Positions 52,766-62,237 are shown, numbered from the stretch's first letter. The stretch: 64,000 nt of DNA from DATNPH01 sp036703315 (GCA_036703315.1 DATNPH010000080.1:1-64000), one strand, 5' to 3'. Made by a program: numbers and translations. Notes: generated by a model from the letters alone, not told the origin.

Positions 52766-52809
52766 TGAAAATCCTTTTTCCCGTTCCGTGTCCCCGTTGA
52801 CTATGTTCA
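52766..52809. repeat. Pyrimidine-rich dispersed element, copy 6 (diverged)
   Basis: The head ACACAACAAAGGATGAAAAT and the tail CTATGTTCA bracket a pyrimidine-rich core; one end base differs. Confidence 0.45.
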
Positions 52810-52882
52810 GATTAGATGACTAGAGCCAATTAAAGAGGGTTAGACCCTTCTTCCTAAAATCAGGTATTTGGGGAATTATTGT

Positions 52883-53281
52883 TTAGTCTTTTGATAGCAT
52901 TGCCACGATCTGAGCCACAAATTCTTGCTGATCGACCACAGGTTTAGGGATGTAGCCATCTGCGCCACTCTGCCTGAGAAAGTTTTCGCGATCGCCCTCC
53001 ATTACACTGGCTGTAACTAGGATGACTGGCACGTTAGCCGTTTTGGGATTAGCTTTCAGCAGTTGAGTAATCTGGATACCGTTTACTGCCTTGCCTTGGT
53101 AGCGACTGTTGCGCAAATCAATGTCCATCAGAACAACGTCTGCTTCTCCCGAATGGACAATATGCATCACTTCTTCCACATCTTCAGTATGCTTCACAGC
53201 TAAACCACCTCGCTTAGTTAAAATCTTCGAGAAAACAATTACGTTTGATGGATCATCTTCAACAATCAGCACAGTTTTCAT
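52883..53281 (-). CDS. Single-domain response regulator (CheY-like)
   Basis: The protein has 132 residues: acidic pair EDD (8-10), phosphoacceptor Asp53 in VVLMDIDLRNS, conserved Thr in VILVTAS, and Lys in YIPKPV. There is no output domain, so it acts by protein-protein contact, for example in a phosphorelay with an orphan hybrid kinase. It is divergent from the NACHT gene. Confidence 0.92.
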   Translation of the reverse strand: MKTVLIVEDDPSNVIVFSKILTKRGGLAVKHTEDVEEVMHIVHSGEADVVLMDIDLRNSRYQGKAVNGIQITQLLKANPKTANVPVILVTASVMEGDRENFLRQSGADGYIPKPVVDQQEFVAQIVAMLSKD

Positions 53282-53464
53282 GGCAATTTATCAATATAAT
53301 TAATTCCAAAACCAGACAATTCCATCATTACAATCAGACTCTAGCGTTAGGTTGGAGTAATGTTTGGGTAATGTTTGGATTTAATAAATTACTCAATAAA
53401 CTTTACTCAATCTTTAAATTTAGCGAAATCTTTACAGAATCTTTAAAAGCTTTGTAGGCGAACG

Positions 53465-55795
53465 ATGGCAAGGCAATCCCTCTCGGCTTCTGAACAAGGT
53501 ATTGGAAAAGCCAAACAAGCGTTCAGGCGAACTGAATTGACCCATGAACAACTGGCGGCTGACGTAGGGCTTCGGACTCGCTATTCAATTTGGAAGTTTT
53601 TCAAGGGTGAGCCGATTGAGCTTTATATCTTTAAGGCCATCTGCTCTCGGCTTGAGCTGGACTGGGAGGAGATTGCGGCACCTAAGCCAAGGGACAAAGA
53701 GTACAAAACCAGCATTAATATTGACACTCTCGTGCAACATCTGCGTGAGAAGGCACGCCCTAGCGTTGAACAGCGATGTGGCACGATACGGGTGCTAGAT
53801 ATGACTCACCCCATCGACTTAATTGACATCTATACCAATGTCCATCTTTTGGAGCAGCTCACTGGAGATAGGCGGCTGAAAATTACTCAACTGCTGCAAG
53901 AATTTGACCCAGAATTACACAGCTTTGACCGGATTGGACTGAGCAAGATTACTGAGAAACGAATCTTGGGAGTAGATGCCGTTAAGCATTACCCTAAACT
54001 AATGATTTTAGGCAAGCCAGGCTCAGGAAAAACGACTTTTTTAAAGTATATAGCAATTAAATGCATTGCTGGAGATTTACTGAATAATTTTGTGCCAATT
54101 TTTATTACGATTAGAGACTTTGCTGAAGCAAAAAATCAGCCTAGTTGCCTAGAGTTTATTACCAAATTTTTGTCTAATTCTAGTATAACTGATAATCAAG
54201 TTACTGAAGTAATCAAGCAAGGCAAAGCATTAATTTTACTCGATGGTTTGGACGAAATCAGAGAAGAAAATGCTAGTAGAATTACCAAAGAGATTCGGGA
54301 TTTTTCTGACCAGTATCATACTAATCAGTTTGTCATTACTTGCCGGATTGCAGCGCGGGAGTATATGTTTGAAACGTTCACTGAAGTGGAAGTTGCTGAT
54401 TTTAATGACAAGCAAATTCAGACATTTATCACCAAGTGGTTTCAGGCAAAAGAATCCTATAGCGCTGAGCAATTTATTGAACAGCTGCAATCCAATCGAC
54501 CCATTAGGGAACTTGCCACAAATCCTTTGTTGCTAACCTTACTGTTATTAGAATTTGAAGATTCTGGTAATTTCTCGACTGACCGTGCAGAGCTATATAA
54601 GCGAGGTATTACTACCTTGTTGAGAAAATGGGACGCTAAGCGTGGGATTGTACGGGATCATGTTTACAGAAATCTATCGCTACCGCGCAAGAAAGATTTA
54701 CTCAGCCAGATTGCTCTAACTACGTTTGAACGCAAGGATTTCTTCTTAAAAAAAGCAGATTTTGGGCGCTATATCGCTGAATTTATTCGCAATTTTTCTG
54801 ATGCTCAAACTGATTCAGAAATGTTGCAGTTGGATAGTGAGGCAGTGCTGAAATCAATTGAGGCACAGCATGGGCTACTGGTGGAGCGAGCTAGGGATAT
54901 TTACTCTTTTTCTCATCTCACTTTTCAGGAGTATTTCACAGCGAGAAAAATTGTTAAAAGTTCAGAGCCACAAGCGTTAGAAAAAGCTTTGCAAGGCTTA
55001 GTTAGCCACATCACTGATAAAAGCTGGCGGGAAATTTTTGTGCTAACAGTAGGAATGTTGCAGCCAGCGGATTACCTATTACAGTTGATGAAACAGCGGA
55101 TTGATGCACTATTAGCCGCAGATGAGAAGTTCCAACAGTTTCTGATGTGGGTAAGCAAGAAATCTCTTGTGGTTGAGGTGTCTCATAAGTCAGCAGCTGT
55201 TCGTGCTTTTTACTTTAACTTGGCTCGTGACCATCACCCTCAGCGCGCTCCTACCCGTTACCGTGATGCTGAGTTGATACGCGCCCTTGACTATCATCTT
55301 TTCATTCTCCTCAGGTTGGGTAATATTAAGGCGCTTGATGTTGGTCTTGATGATATCCTGGCGCTTGCTTGCGATCGCGCTCTCGATCTCGAACCCACTT
55401 ATTATCCCTATGCCTTTAAGGGGGCATTTTTCCTTGCCTGTGAGCGTGCCCTGATTCTTGAGCCTAGGCTAGGGCAAGCTTTGCAAGAACTTCAGGAGCA
55501 ATTACCTGATCTAAATAGTAATGAGCGGAGGTTTAAGCAATGGTGGGAAGCCAATGGTCAGGCTTGGGCTGAGCAGTTAAGAGCTATGCTGATGGAGCAT
55601 CGCAACATTGGTCACGATTGGCAGTTTAGCGATGAACAGAAGAAATTGCTGAAGCAGTATTACGATGCGAATAAGTTGCTGGTGGATTGTTTAAATAGCG
55701 ATTGTTATGTAAGTCGTGAAGTGCGACAGGAGATCGAGGAGACTTTGTTGTTACCTGTTGCAGAGATCAGAAATTCAGAATTCAAAATAGTCTAA
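53465..55795 (+). CDS. NACHT-domain STAND NTPase with N-terminal helix-turn-helix
   Basis: The protein has 776 residues. Residues 10-72 form a helix-turn-helix domain (TELTHEQLAADVGL, SIWKFFKGEPI, LELDWEEIA). The NACHT ATPase has Walker A GKPGSGKT (183-190), Walker B LILLDGLDE (256-264), a TCRIAAREY sensor motif and NPLLLTLLLLEF. The C-terminal helical region (from about residue 590) resembles the NCH domain of cyanobacterial NACHT proteins, ending in a ribosome-like repeat-free tail. Related bacterial NACHT proteins defend against phage; others are regulatory. No separate effector is encoded beside it. Its A+T-rich composition differs from its neighbours. Confidence 0.88.
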   Translation: MARQSLSASEQGIGKAKQAFRRTELTHEQLAADVGLRTRYSIWKFFKGEPIELYIFKAICSRLELDWEEIAAPKPRDKEYKTSINIDTLVQHLREKARPSVEQRCGTIRVLDMTHPIDLIDIYTNVHLLEQLTGDRRLKITQLLQEFDPELHSFDRIGLSKITEKRILGVDAVKHYPKLMILGKPGSGKTTFLKYIAIKCIAGDLLNNFVPIFITIRDFAEAKNQPSCLEFITKFLSNSSITDNQVTEVIKQGKALILLDGLDEIREENASRITKEIRDFSDQYHTNQFVITCRIAAREYMFETFTEVEVADFNDKQIQTFITKWFQAKESYSAEQFIEQLQSNRPIRELATNPLLLTLLLLEFEDSGNFSTDRAELYKRGITTLLRKWDAKRGIVRDHVYRNLSLPRKKDLLSQIALTTFERKDFFLKKADFGRYIAEFIRNFSDAQTDSEMLQLDSEAVLKSIEAQHGLLVERARDIYSFSHLTFQEYFTARKIVKSSEPQALEKALQGLVSHITDKSWREIFVLTVGMLQPADYLLQLMKQRIDALLAADEKFQQFLMWVSKKSLVVEVSHKSAAVRAFYFNLARDHHPQRAPTRYRDAELIRALDYHLFILLRLGNIKALDVGLDDILALACDRALDLEPTYYPYAFKGAFFLACERALILEPRLGQALQELQEQLPDLNSNERRFKQWWEANGQAWAEQLRAMLMEHRNIGHDWQFSDEQKKLLKQYYDANKLLVDCLNSDCYVSREVRQEIEETLLLPVAEIRNSEFKIV

Positions 55796-55858
55796 CCTGA
55801 TTGATTGTGGTAAGTTTTTTTCAGTAACACCACTCTCGGTAAGCCGTTCTCTTCCGCC

Positions 55859-55904
55859 TGGAGTTCAAACTCCAAGCTAATAGATTAAGTCCACTAAAGT
55901 GGAC
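55859..55904. repeat. Two adjacent short palindromes
   Basis: TGGAGTT/AACTCCA (55859-55874) and GTCCACT/AGTGGAC (55889-55904) are perfect 7-bp stems with 2-base centres. The second is a dispersed palindrome type common in cyanobacterial intergenic DNA. They may also terminate the NACHT transcript. Confidence 0.55.
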
Positions 55905-55959
55905 GGAAATCTTTTTGGAATCAGCGTTTAGAGTACCTACCTCCTTAACAGTAACAGCC

Positions 55960-57573
55960 ATGCAACCCCAAAGAGTCGGTCGAGTATTCATCACCCGAGC
56001 GATAACAATAACCTGGCTAGCGATCGCGGCTGGCTGTTCTCAACCTGACTCACCTGAATCTACAGCTACACCAACAGCAGCAACGTCACCCAAGTCATCA
56101 GCCGTAGCAGGGGCAGCCCGAAAACCTGCATCTTCTCCAACGCCTCAGTCCGACTCCTTCCTCCAAGCGATCGACAGCGCAATCAGTGCAGCAACACTCA
56201 CTCAATCAGCTGTATCAAAGGATGACTGGAAGCTAATTGTTAGTCAATGGCAAAGAGCGATTTCACTCCTCAAGTTCCTACCAACGTCTCACCCCAAAAG
56301 AGTATTAGCTAACCAAAAGATAGTAGAGTATCAGCGCAACCTCGCTTATGCTCAACAGCAGGCAGCCAGGGTTTCCAAACCCAATACTTCTCCCAGCACC
56401 ACTGCCCCAGTTGCGGTAGTCTCCAAAACAACCAATGCAAATACAATTCCCTCAGTTTCGGCAGCTTGGAATTTCCTCGTGTTAGCAGGTGGCGGTGCCC
56501 CTTCTTACAACGAAATAGCCCTAGAAAAAAATGTTCTCTACTTCCAGCGCACCTTAGAAACTCTAGGATTTAACCCCACCGCTGCCACCATTTTCTTTGC
56601 AAATGGCAACGATGGACAGGCAACGGTTCGCTACATCAATCAACAGAGAGAACAGCAATTCAAAGTACCAGAAATTCCCTTTCTTAAGGGAGCAGCAACT
56701 TTAGAAAACTTCCAGCGTTGGATTCGGCAAACAGCGAGTCAGACGACAAAACGTCCTATCTTCTTCTATTTCACTGGTCATGGTAGTAAGAACAACCAAG
56801 ATGTGAACAACAATGGTCTAATTTTGTGGCAAGGAAGACACCTAACGGTACAGGAATTAGCAAATCAGCTGGACGAACTTCCTCAAGACACCCCAGTGGT
56901 GACGATGATGGCTCAGTGTTATGCCGGGTCATTCGCCAACTTTATTTACCAGGGAGGCATTCCTAGGCAACCTGTGGCACTCCGGACGCGCTGTGGTTTC
57001 TTCGCCACTGTCAGTACTCGGACTTCAGTTGGCTGTACACCTGAGGTTAATGAAGCTGACTATGAGGACTACAGCTCCAGTTTCTTTGCCGGACTCAGTG
57101 GACGCAGCCGCACAGGTGAATCAGTTCCCTCGGCAGACTACAACCAAGATGGACGAGTTAGCTATGCTGAAGCCCATGCTTTTGCGAAAGTAGACGAGAA
57201 AGCTTCGGACTGGCCTATATCCACTTCAGAGGCTTGGTTACAAAGCAAAGCTTCCCCCAAAACTAGAGACTTGTTGCTCTCTGAGCCGATGACCCGAATT
57301 TTACAAACGGCTCGCCCGGAACAGCGCCATGTTGTAGAGTCCATCGCCCAGATGTTTAACTTAGACATGGAAAAATCTTTGATAGAGAACAGGCAGACTC
57401 TAAGTAAAGCTAATGTCAGTAACGAGGAGCAAGGAGCTTATTTGACACGCCTACAGATGGAATTGATTAACATCGGCATGGAGAAGAACATCCGCACTAT
57501 GGGCTACAAACAAGAGATTGCTATTCTCGACCGTTTAATTAAGTGTGAAGGTAGCTCTTGGGGAAGTATTTGA
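55960..57573 (+). CDS. Lipoprotein with caspase/C13-like protease domain and EF-hand-like loop
   Basis: I start at the ATG at 55960, giving an ideal lipoprotein signal (MQPQRVGRVFITRAITITWL, lipobox IAAGC with Cys26). Residues 30-140 are a Pro/Ser/Thr linker plus a helical domain (LTQSAVSKDDWKLIVSQWQRAI, HPKRVLANQKIVEYQ) shared with the next gene. Residues about 170-440 are a clan CD cysteine protease domain: His274 in FYFTGHGSK and Cys320 in MMAQCYAGSF. A loop DYNQDGRVSYAE (about residue 380) fits the EF-hand calcium-binding consensus at D1, N3, D5, G6, S9 and E12. It should face the periplasm or outer membrane. The substrate is unknown. Confidence 0.85.
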   Translation: MQPQRVGRVFITRAITITWLAIAAGCSQPDSPESTATPTAATSPKSSAVAGAARKPASSPTPQSDSFLQAIDSAISAATLTQSAVSKDDWKLIVSQWQRAISLLKFLPTSHPKRVLANQKIVEYQRNLAYAQQQAARVSKPNTSPSTTAPVAVVSKTTNANTIPSVSAAWNFLVLAGGGAPSYNEIALEKNVLYFQRTLETLGFNPTAATIFFANGNDGQATVRYINQQREQQFKVPEIPFLKGAATLENFQRWIRQTASQTTKRPIFFYFTGHGSKNNQDVNNNGLILWQGRHLTVQELANQLDELPQDTPVVTMMAQCYAGSFANFIYQGGIPRQPVALRTRCGFFATVSTRTSVGCTPEVNEADYEDYSSSFFAGLSGRSRTGESVPSADYNQDGRVSYAEAHAFAKVDEKASDWPISTSEAWLQSKASPKTRDLLLSEPMTRILQTARPEQRHVVESIAQMFNLDMEKSLIENRQTLSKANVSNEEQGAYLTRLQMELINIGMEKNIRTMGYKQEIAILDRLIKCEGSSWGSI

Positions 57574-57731
57574 CTAACGAAGTTTGAAGTGTAAAGAATG
57601 AAAAATGAAATGTTTGTCAGGTACATACCTAGCTGTTTGTGGCTAAAAAAATCTTAATTTTTCGATATCTATACTTCATACTTCAACCTTTAGTTGACGC
57701 TGATTGCTCAGTACCTACCTCCTTGACAGCC

Positions 57732-58601
57732 ATGCAACCCCAAAGAGTCGGCTCAGTACTTATCACCCGGATAATAACGATGACCCTGCTAGCGATCGCA
57801 ACTGGATGTTCCCAACCTGAGTCGCCTCAAGCCACCACACCAGATCCGTCGCCTACACCAGCACTAGCAACGTCACCCAAGCCGTCTTCACCAGCTAAAG
57901 CGTCCCAAAAGCTTGCCGCTTCTCCAACACCAACGCCGCAGGCTGATCGCTTTCCTGAGGCGATGGACACAGCAATTGGTGCAGCAACCCTTACCCAATC
58001 CGCTGTCTCAAAGGACGACTGGAACCTAGTCGCTAATCAGTGGCAAAAAGCGATCGTGCTCCTCAAATCCCTGCCAGCATCTCATCCCAAAAGGGCATTA
58101 GCACAAAAAAAGATAGCAGAGTATCAAAGCAAGCTAGCTTATGCCAAACAGCAGACACTCAGGAGTTCTAAGCCAACAGCCTCTGCGATTTCATCACCCT
58201 CTACTTTAGTAGCATCCAAAGCACAAGCTCCTCAAGCAGAGCCTCCCCAAGCCGCTGCACCATCCCAACCAACAACACCCTCAGCACCGATTTCTTCCGC
58301 TTCAGGAAAGGTAGCTTTAGCTAACCATCTCAAACAGATAGGAGCCAAAATTTATGAAACTTTCTGGTGTCCTGTTTGCCGCTGGCAGGAGAAACAGTTT
58401 GGGGCAGAGGCATCTCGTCTAATCACTAGGGTTGAGTGTGACCCTCGTGGCAAAAATGCGAAACCACAACTTTGTCGCCAAGCCAACATCAGAGCTTTTC
58501 CTACTTGGGAAATCAACGGTCAGTTCTATGAGGGGGGTATGGGGCTAGAGAAATTGGCTGAGTTATCTGGCTATCAAGGTCCCCGCAACTTTAGCAACTG
58601 A
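57732..58601 (+). CDS. Lipoprotein with shared helical module and thioredoxin-like domain
   Basis: From the ATG at 57732 the protein has 289 residues. The signal (MQPQRVGSVLITRIITMTLL, lipobox IATGC) and residues 30-150 closely match the preceding protease lipoprotein, including DNA upstream of both ATGs. After a Pro/Ala-rich linker, residues 190-289 are a thioredoxin-fold domain with CPVC (FWCPVCRWQEKQFG) and cis-Pro FPTWEING. This resembles the domain fused to cyanobacterial VKOR (there usually CPHC). It probably exchanges disulfides in the periplasm. The CcdA-like gene downstream is the likely source of reductant. Confidence 0.87.
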   Translation: MQPQRVGSVLITRIITMTLLAIATGCSQPESPQATTPDPSPTPALATSPKPSSPAKASQKLAASPTPTPQADRFPEAMDTAIGAATLTQSAVSKDDWNLVANQWQKAIVLLKSLPASHPKRALAQKKIAEYQSKLAYAKQQTLRSSKPTASAISSPSTLVASKAQAPQAEPPQAAAPSQPTTPSAPISSASGKVALANHLKQIGAKIYETFWCPVCRWQEKQFGAEASRLITRVECDPRGKNAKPQLCRQANIRAFPTWEINGQFYEGGMGLEKLAELSGYQGPRNFSN

Positions 58602-58782
58602 ATCTTGCACTTGTCATATAGGCACTGACATCATAAAGGCTGAAGGATGAACTACGAAGATAGAAAATACCTCATCCCCTAGTTGCAAGAACTTTTAGAC
58701 TCCCATCAACAACTACTCCACCAAAAATTGGTGAGGGTATCCAACCTAAAGAGCGCTCTGTACTTCATACTTCACACTTGAG

Positions 58783-59649
58783 ATGAGACGCACCAAACCG
58801 CTTACTGAAGATTCTCCTAAACGTGGTCTCTCAAAATTCCTGTTGTTTGGCTTAGTCTTTGTGGGAATAATTCTACTGATTCTGGTTACCAACCAAGTCA
58901 ATGGGGGGATTTTATCAGAGACGATTGATAATTTCGCATTGGGATTGGGCGATCGCTATCAGAAATGGTTTGAGCAACAGAGTATCCACAACCCAGTTGT
59001 TTTGCTTTCCTTATCCTTTGCAGGGGGTCTAATTGCCAGCATCTCTCCCTGCATCCTATCTCTACTGCCCGTCAACCTCAGCTACATTGGCACTCGTGAA
59101 ATTACCTCTCGCTGGGATGCCTTTATCAAAGCTGGGTCATTTGTCCTAGGAGTAGTCACAATGCTCAGCTTGTTTGGCTTATTCTCTTCCTTGGCTGGAG
59201 CTGTGCTGATCCAATTCCGTGGCTATATCCAGATAGTAGTCGGTGCAGTGATTATCTTAATGGGGTTGATGCTCTTAGGAATAGTACGTCTACCTCTACC
59301 TCAGACCAACTTTAAATCGCCGATTACTGGTCCTTACGGTGTTGGGTTGACCTTCGCCCTAGTTAGTTCTCCCTGTACTAGTCCTGTGATGTTTGCGGTT
59401 TTGACTGCTGCTGCCAGTACTGGTTCCCAAGTCCAGAGTACACTAGCGATGGTTAGCTATTCCCTAGGCTACACAGCGGTGATTTTCTTCGCCAGTCTCT
59501 TCACCGGTTTAGTCAAACAAACCCGCTTCTTGTTGAACTACTCGCAAGGAATTGTTCGCTTTGGCAGTGTGATTTTAATTCTTATAGGAGGATACTACCT
59601 GAGCGATGGTATTGGCTGGTTGATTTCACTAATGATGAGCAACAGCTGA
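58783..59649 (+). CDS. CcdA/DsbD-type transmembrane thiol-disulfide transporter
   Basis: The protein has 288 residues: one N-terminal helix (about 18-38) and a six-helix core. The paired cysteines lie in SISPCILSLLPVN and VSSPCTSPVMFA, as in CcdA/DsbD. It carries electrons from cytoplasmic thioredoxin to extracytoplasmic thioredoxin-fold proteins, for example for cytochrome c maturation. It lies 181 bases after the thioredoxin lipoprotein on the same strand, which supports a functional pair. Confidence 0.9.
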   Translation: MRRTKPLTEDSPKRGLSKFLLFGLVFVGIILLILVTNQVNGGILSETIDNFALGLGDRYQKWFEQQSIHNPVVLLSLSFAGGLIASISPCILSLLPVNLSYIGTREITSRWDAFIKAGSFVLGVVTMLSLFGLFSSLAGAVLIQFRGYIQIVVGAVIILMGLMLLGIVRLPLPQTNFKSPITGPYGVGLTFALVSSPCTSPVMFAVLTAAASTGSQVQSTLAMVSYSLGYTAVIFFASLFTGLVKQTRFLLNYSQGIVRFGSVILILIGGYYLSDGIGWLISLMMSNS

Positions 59650-59908
59650 TCAGCTAATGTTCGCTATATTTTTATTACATTTCTATGTGTTAGAAGTTAC
59701 CAATTTCTAAAAAACTGATTGTGTCAGTGGAAGGGAGGGTAAGGACTATAAGTTGTACAATTCCCGTAGAGCAAGCATCTTGCCTACCGAAGATATGTAA
59801 GTAAAATGCACCTCAACTTATCACACAAAAATCACTCTTAGGGGTGATGAAATTTTCTTCCAAAGAGATAATAATCGCCCCCAGCATCTACTCACGAACT
59901 TTAGACTC

Positions 59909-60157
59909 ATGCTCAAGTATTCGATGCAGTCATTAAAGGACGGCTATAAGCTTACAGTTTGGGAGCCCGCGCCGATTACTATAAACCGAGTTCGACCGTT
60001 TTTGTTCAAATTCATGTGCTGTGTTGCTTCAGAGGAAGAAGCACTCGAAATCTTGAGTAAGGTGCAGGCTTGTAGGGTTGTTCGTTACCAACCTCAAGTA
60101 GTAGAGTGTGCTTTGCCTCTTGTAGACGAGCAGACTGTAAATACAGCGACAGCGTAG
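59909..60157 (+). CDS. Small hypothetical protein
   Basis: The protein has 82 residues and no recognised family. It reads plausibly (SLKDGYKLTVWEPAPITINR, ASEEEALEILSKVQACRVVRY) with an alpha/beta pattern and no signal. The ATG five codons later is an alternative start. The ribosome-binding site is weak. The 259 bases before it show nothing definite. Confidence 0.5.
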   Translation: MLKYSMQSLKDGYKLTVWEPAPITINRVRPFLFKFMCCVASEEEALEILSKVQACRVVRYQPQVVECALPLVDEQTVNTATA

Positions 60158-60174
60158 GTGTTATAGCAGGTGCC

Positions 60175-60230
60175 AGGTGTTAGGTGTTAGGTGTTAGGTG
60201 TTAGGTGTTAGGTGTTAGGTGTTAGGTGTT
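60175..60230. repeat. AGGTGTT heptanucleotide tandem repeat, eight perfect units
   Basis: Eight consecutive identical 7-base units fill exactly 56 bases. The perfection suggests recent slippage, so copy number should vary between strains. STRR-type repeat. Confidence 0.97.
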
Positions 60231-60294
60231 AAATGCCGAGAGATAAGGACTTTCGCGCTTCCCCTGGGTCCTAACCTTTGTGGCGATTGCTATA

Positions 60295-61947
60295 TTAGTA
60301 ACTACTCATAAGGAGACGGCTAAAGAGATTGAAATTTTTGTCGATAAAAGCGATTAAATCCACAGTATTAGAAAGCGATCGCGGTGGGTTAGAAATTAGC
60401 GTATCTAGAGCCATCAATCGGTTGAAGTTAATTTTGACTTCGCCAGGATGCTCAGTTTTGCCATCACTCTGATAAAACTTCACGCCTGCAAGCTGCATGA
60501 TTTTGATAAACTCTTGAGCCATGATGCCGTAGCCGATAGTAGTCGGATGAATGCCATCTGCGGAGAATAAGCCACCCTGTATGCGACCCTGTGGACCTGA
60601 TCTAAAAAAGCGGGAGTCTGGCACCGGGTTAAGTGCCTGAAGCGCAGGCGGCAACTCATATGCACCACCAACTTCATCCCACCAACTTGGCGTTGCCAAT
60701 TTGTCGTCCAGATAGCGGCGGGATGCCAAGCGATCGAGTAACCCAGCTGTTTCAAACAGATACCAATCTCTACCTTCTTCTCGACCTTGGCGCACAATAG
60801 CTGTGATGTGGTCATTGTACTGGTCGATCGCACTATCGATCGCTCGTGCTTCCTGCTCTGTGATGTGCGGGTGCTTACTGGCGTTAAAATCTTCGTCCTT
60901 AATCCAAGGCAAGGTGTAGTAAGGAAAATATCGAGACCCTGGCTTAACTTTATTCCCTTTACTGTCTTTATTAACACCACGGGCAAAAGGAGCGATCGTG
61001 ACGTGAGGAACTGTTCCCCAAATGACGTGACGAGCGCGAATTTGCTTAACCTCTTCAACTATCCTGTCCAGTTCAGCCTTGAAGTGACTCGGTCTCCAGA
61101 CAGTATACTTGTCGTTTTCCTCCATATCCTCAAAGTCATCACCGCTCCAACTCACCTTGAATGTAAGAACGCTTCCTAAAGCATTATTTGAACCGATGAG
61201 GATAATCAGCGTTTCAATGCCATCCCCGTCATTCGTCTCTTGCGTACCCTCTGCACCGAGTGCTACCGCTGCTTGCAGTGGAGAAAGTGATCGGCGCTGA
61301 GAATCCCGTGCAGAGTACAAAACCTGTATAGCCGCACGTTCGTTATGATTTTCGACGACCTGCTGAATAAAGTCGTCCTTTGGCGGGTGCGTATTGATGA
61401 CGTGTTGGCAGATGTCTGCATTACGGGACAGGATATTCCGCAAATCCCACCCATAGATGGCAAGGTTGTGGTTAATTTCTCGTTGGGTAGGTAAGGCAGT
61501 CCCTTCACCACGTTCCCAATAATCCTCCACTTTGTCCAGCTGTTGGCGTAAAAACAACAGAGTAGGAGTGAAATCATACCAGTCAATCTTGTTACCAAAC
61601 TGCCGCTCTAACTGTCGAGCCAGCCATTCCAGGTTGAGCGGCAACCCATCTCCCGGTCCACCATAGGTTGGATAACGCATCTGGTTCCAGCCCATTGCCC
61701 TAGCAATGATCATGGGATACGAGAGTTTCGTATTGAAGATTGCCCCACTTTGAAAACCTTGTGTGAGAGAGTCGCCAATTGTAACGAGACGGTGCCGAGG
61801 AGTTCCTATACTTTGATTGACTACATCTTTCAGTTCAGGACGAATACCTAGAGTAGGGTCTGTCACAGGCTTGCGAGCCTCTGGGCGGATCTCTACCTCA
61901 TCCGGCGTTTTCGGATCGCGCATATCATCTGTGACTGGTTTTTCCAT
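60295..61947 (-). CDS. SGNH/GDSL-type lipase-like hydrolase
   Basis: I start at the ATG at 61947 (MEKPVTDD), with GGA 7 bases before. The frame upstream to 62115 runs through a dispersed repeat. The 550 residues show block I TIGDSLTQGF (nucleophile Ser), an Asn-bearing LIILIGSNNALGS, and the catalytic Asp-His in SADGIHPTTIGYG. No signal peptide is present. Inserts make it much larger than minimal SGNH enzymes. The substrate is unknown. Confidence 0.82.
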   Translation of the reverse strand: MEKPVTDDMRDPKTPDEVEIRPEARKPVTDPTLGIRPELKDVVNQSIGTPRHRLVTIGDSLTQGFQSGAIFNTKLSYPMIIARAMGWNQMRYPTYGGPGDGLPLNLEWLARQLERQFGNKIDWYDFTPTLLFLRQQLDKVEDYWERGEGTALPTQREINHNLAIYGWDLRNILSRNADICQHVINTHPPKDDFIQQVVENHNERAAIQVLYSARDSQRRSLSPLQAAVALGAEGTQETNDGDGIETLIILIGSNNALGSVLTFKVSWSGDDFEDMEENDKYTVWRPSHFKAELDRIVEEVKQIRARHVIWGTVPHVTIAPFARGVNKDSKGNKVKPGSRYFPYYTLPWIKDEDFNASKHPHITEQEARAIDSAIDQYNDHITAIVRQGREEGRDWYLFETAGLLDRLASRRYLDDKLATPSWWDEVGGAYELPPALQALNPVPDSRFFRSGPQGRIQGGLFSADGIHPTTIGYGIMAQEFIKIMQLAGVKFYQSDGKTEHPGEVKINFNRLMALDTLISNPPRSLSNTVDLIAFIDKNFNLFSRLLMSSY

Positions 61948-62035
61948 AGTATTTCCGTGTTCTAAGGTCGAACAATAGTTACTGAGTAATCCGCAAACAA
62001 TGAGGTAAAGTCCAGAATTGATTATAGACCTGTCT

Positions 62036-62089
62036 TGAAAATAGCAGGGGAGGAGGGGAAGCACAGGAGGCAGGGGAGAGGAATTTTCA
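62036..62089. repeat. Pyrimidine-rich dispersed element, copy 7 (inverted orientation)
   Basis: TGAAAAT (62036-62042) and ATTTTCA (62083-62089) are perfect inverted ends. On the minus strand it reads CACAACAAAGGAATGAAAAT, a CTCCCC-rich core, then CTATTTTCAAG, nearly identical at both ends to copy 3. Confidence 0.6.
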
Positions 62090-62237
62090 TTCCTTTGTTG
62101 TGGGCAATCGCCCATGCTGCCTCAGTTAAAAATCGGGAGTAAGGAGTGGGGGAAGAGAAATTTCCAGTTAGCCATTAGCAAAAAAAAGTTGCAACGTTTC
62201 CTGTGGAGGAGCGCTGCGCTTAGAGCACTGAACTGGC

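Noticed and set aside
53465..57573. NACHT NTPase plus caspase-like protease as one inflammasome-like unit.
   Set aside because: The protease has a lipoprotein signal and should be outside the cytoplasm, while the NACHT protein is cytoplasmic. Spacing with palindromes also argues against one operon.
60175..60230. CRISPR-like tandem array.
   Set aside because: The units are 7 bases with no spacers; it is a simple tandem repeat.
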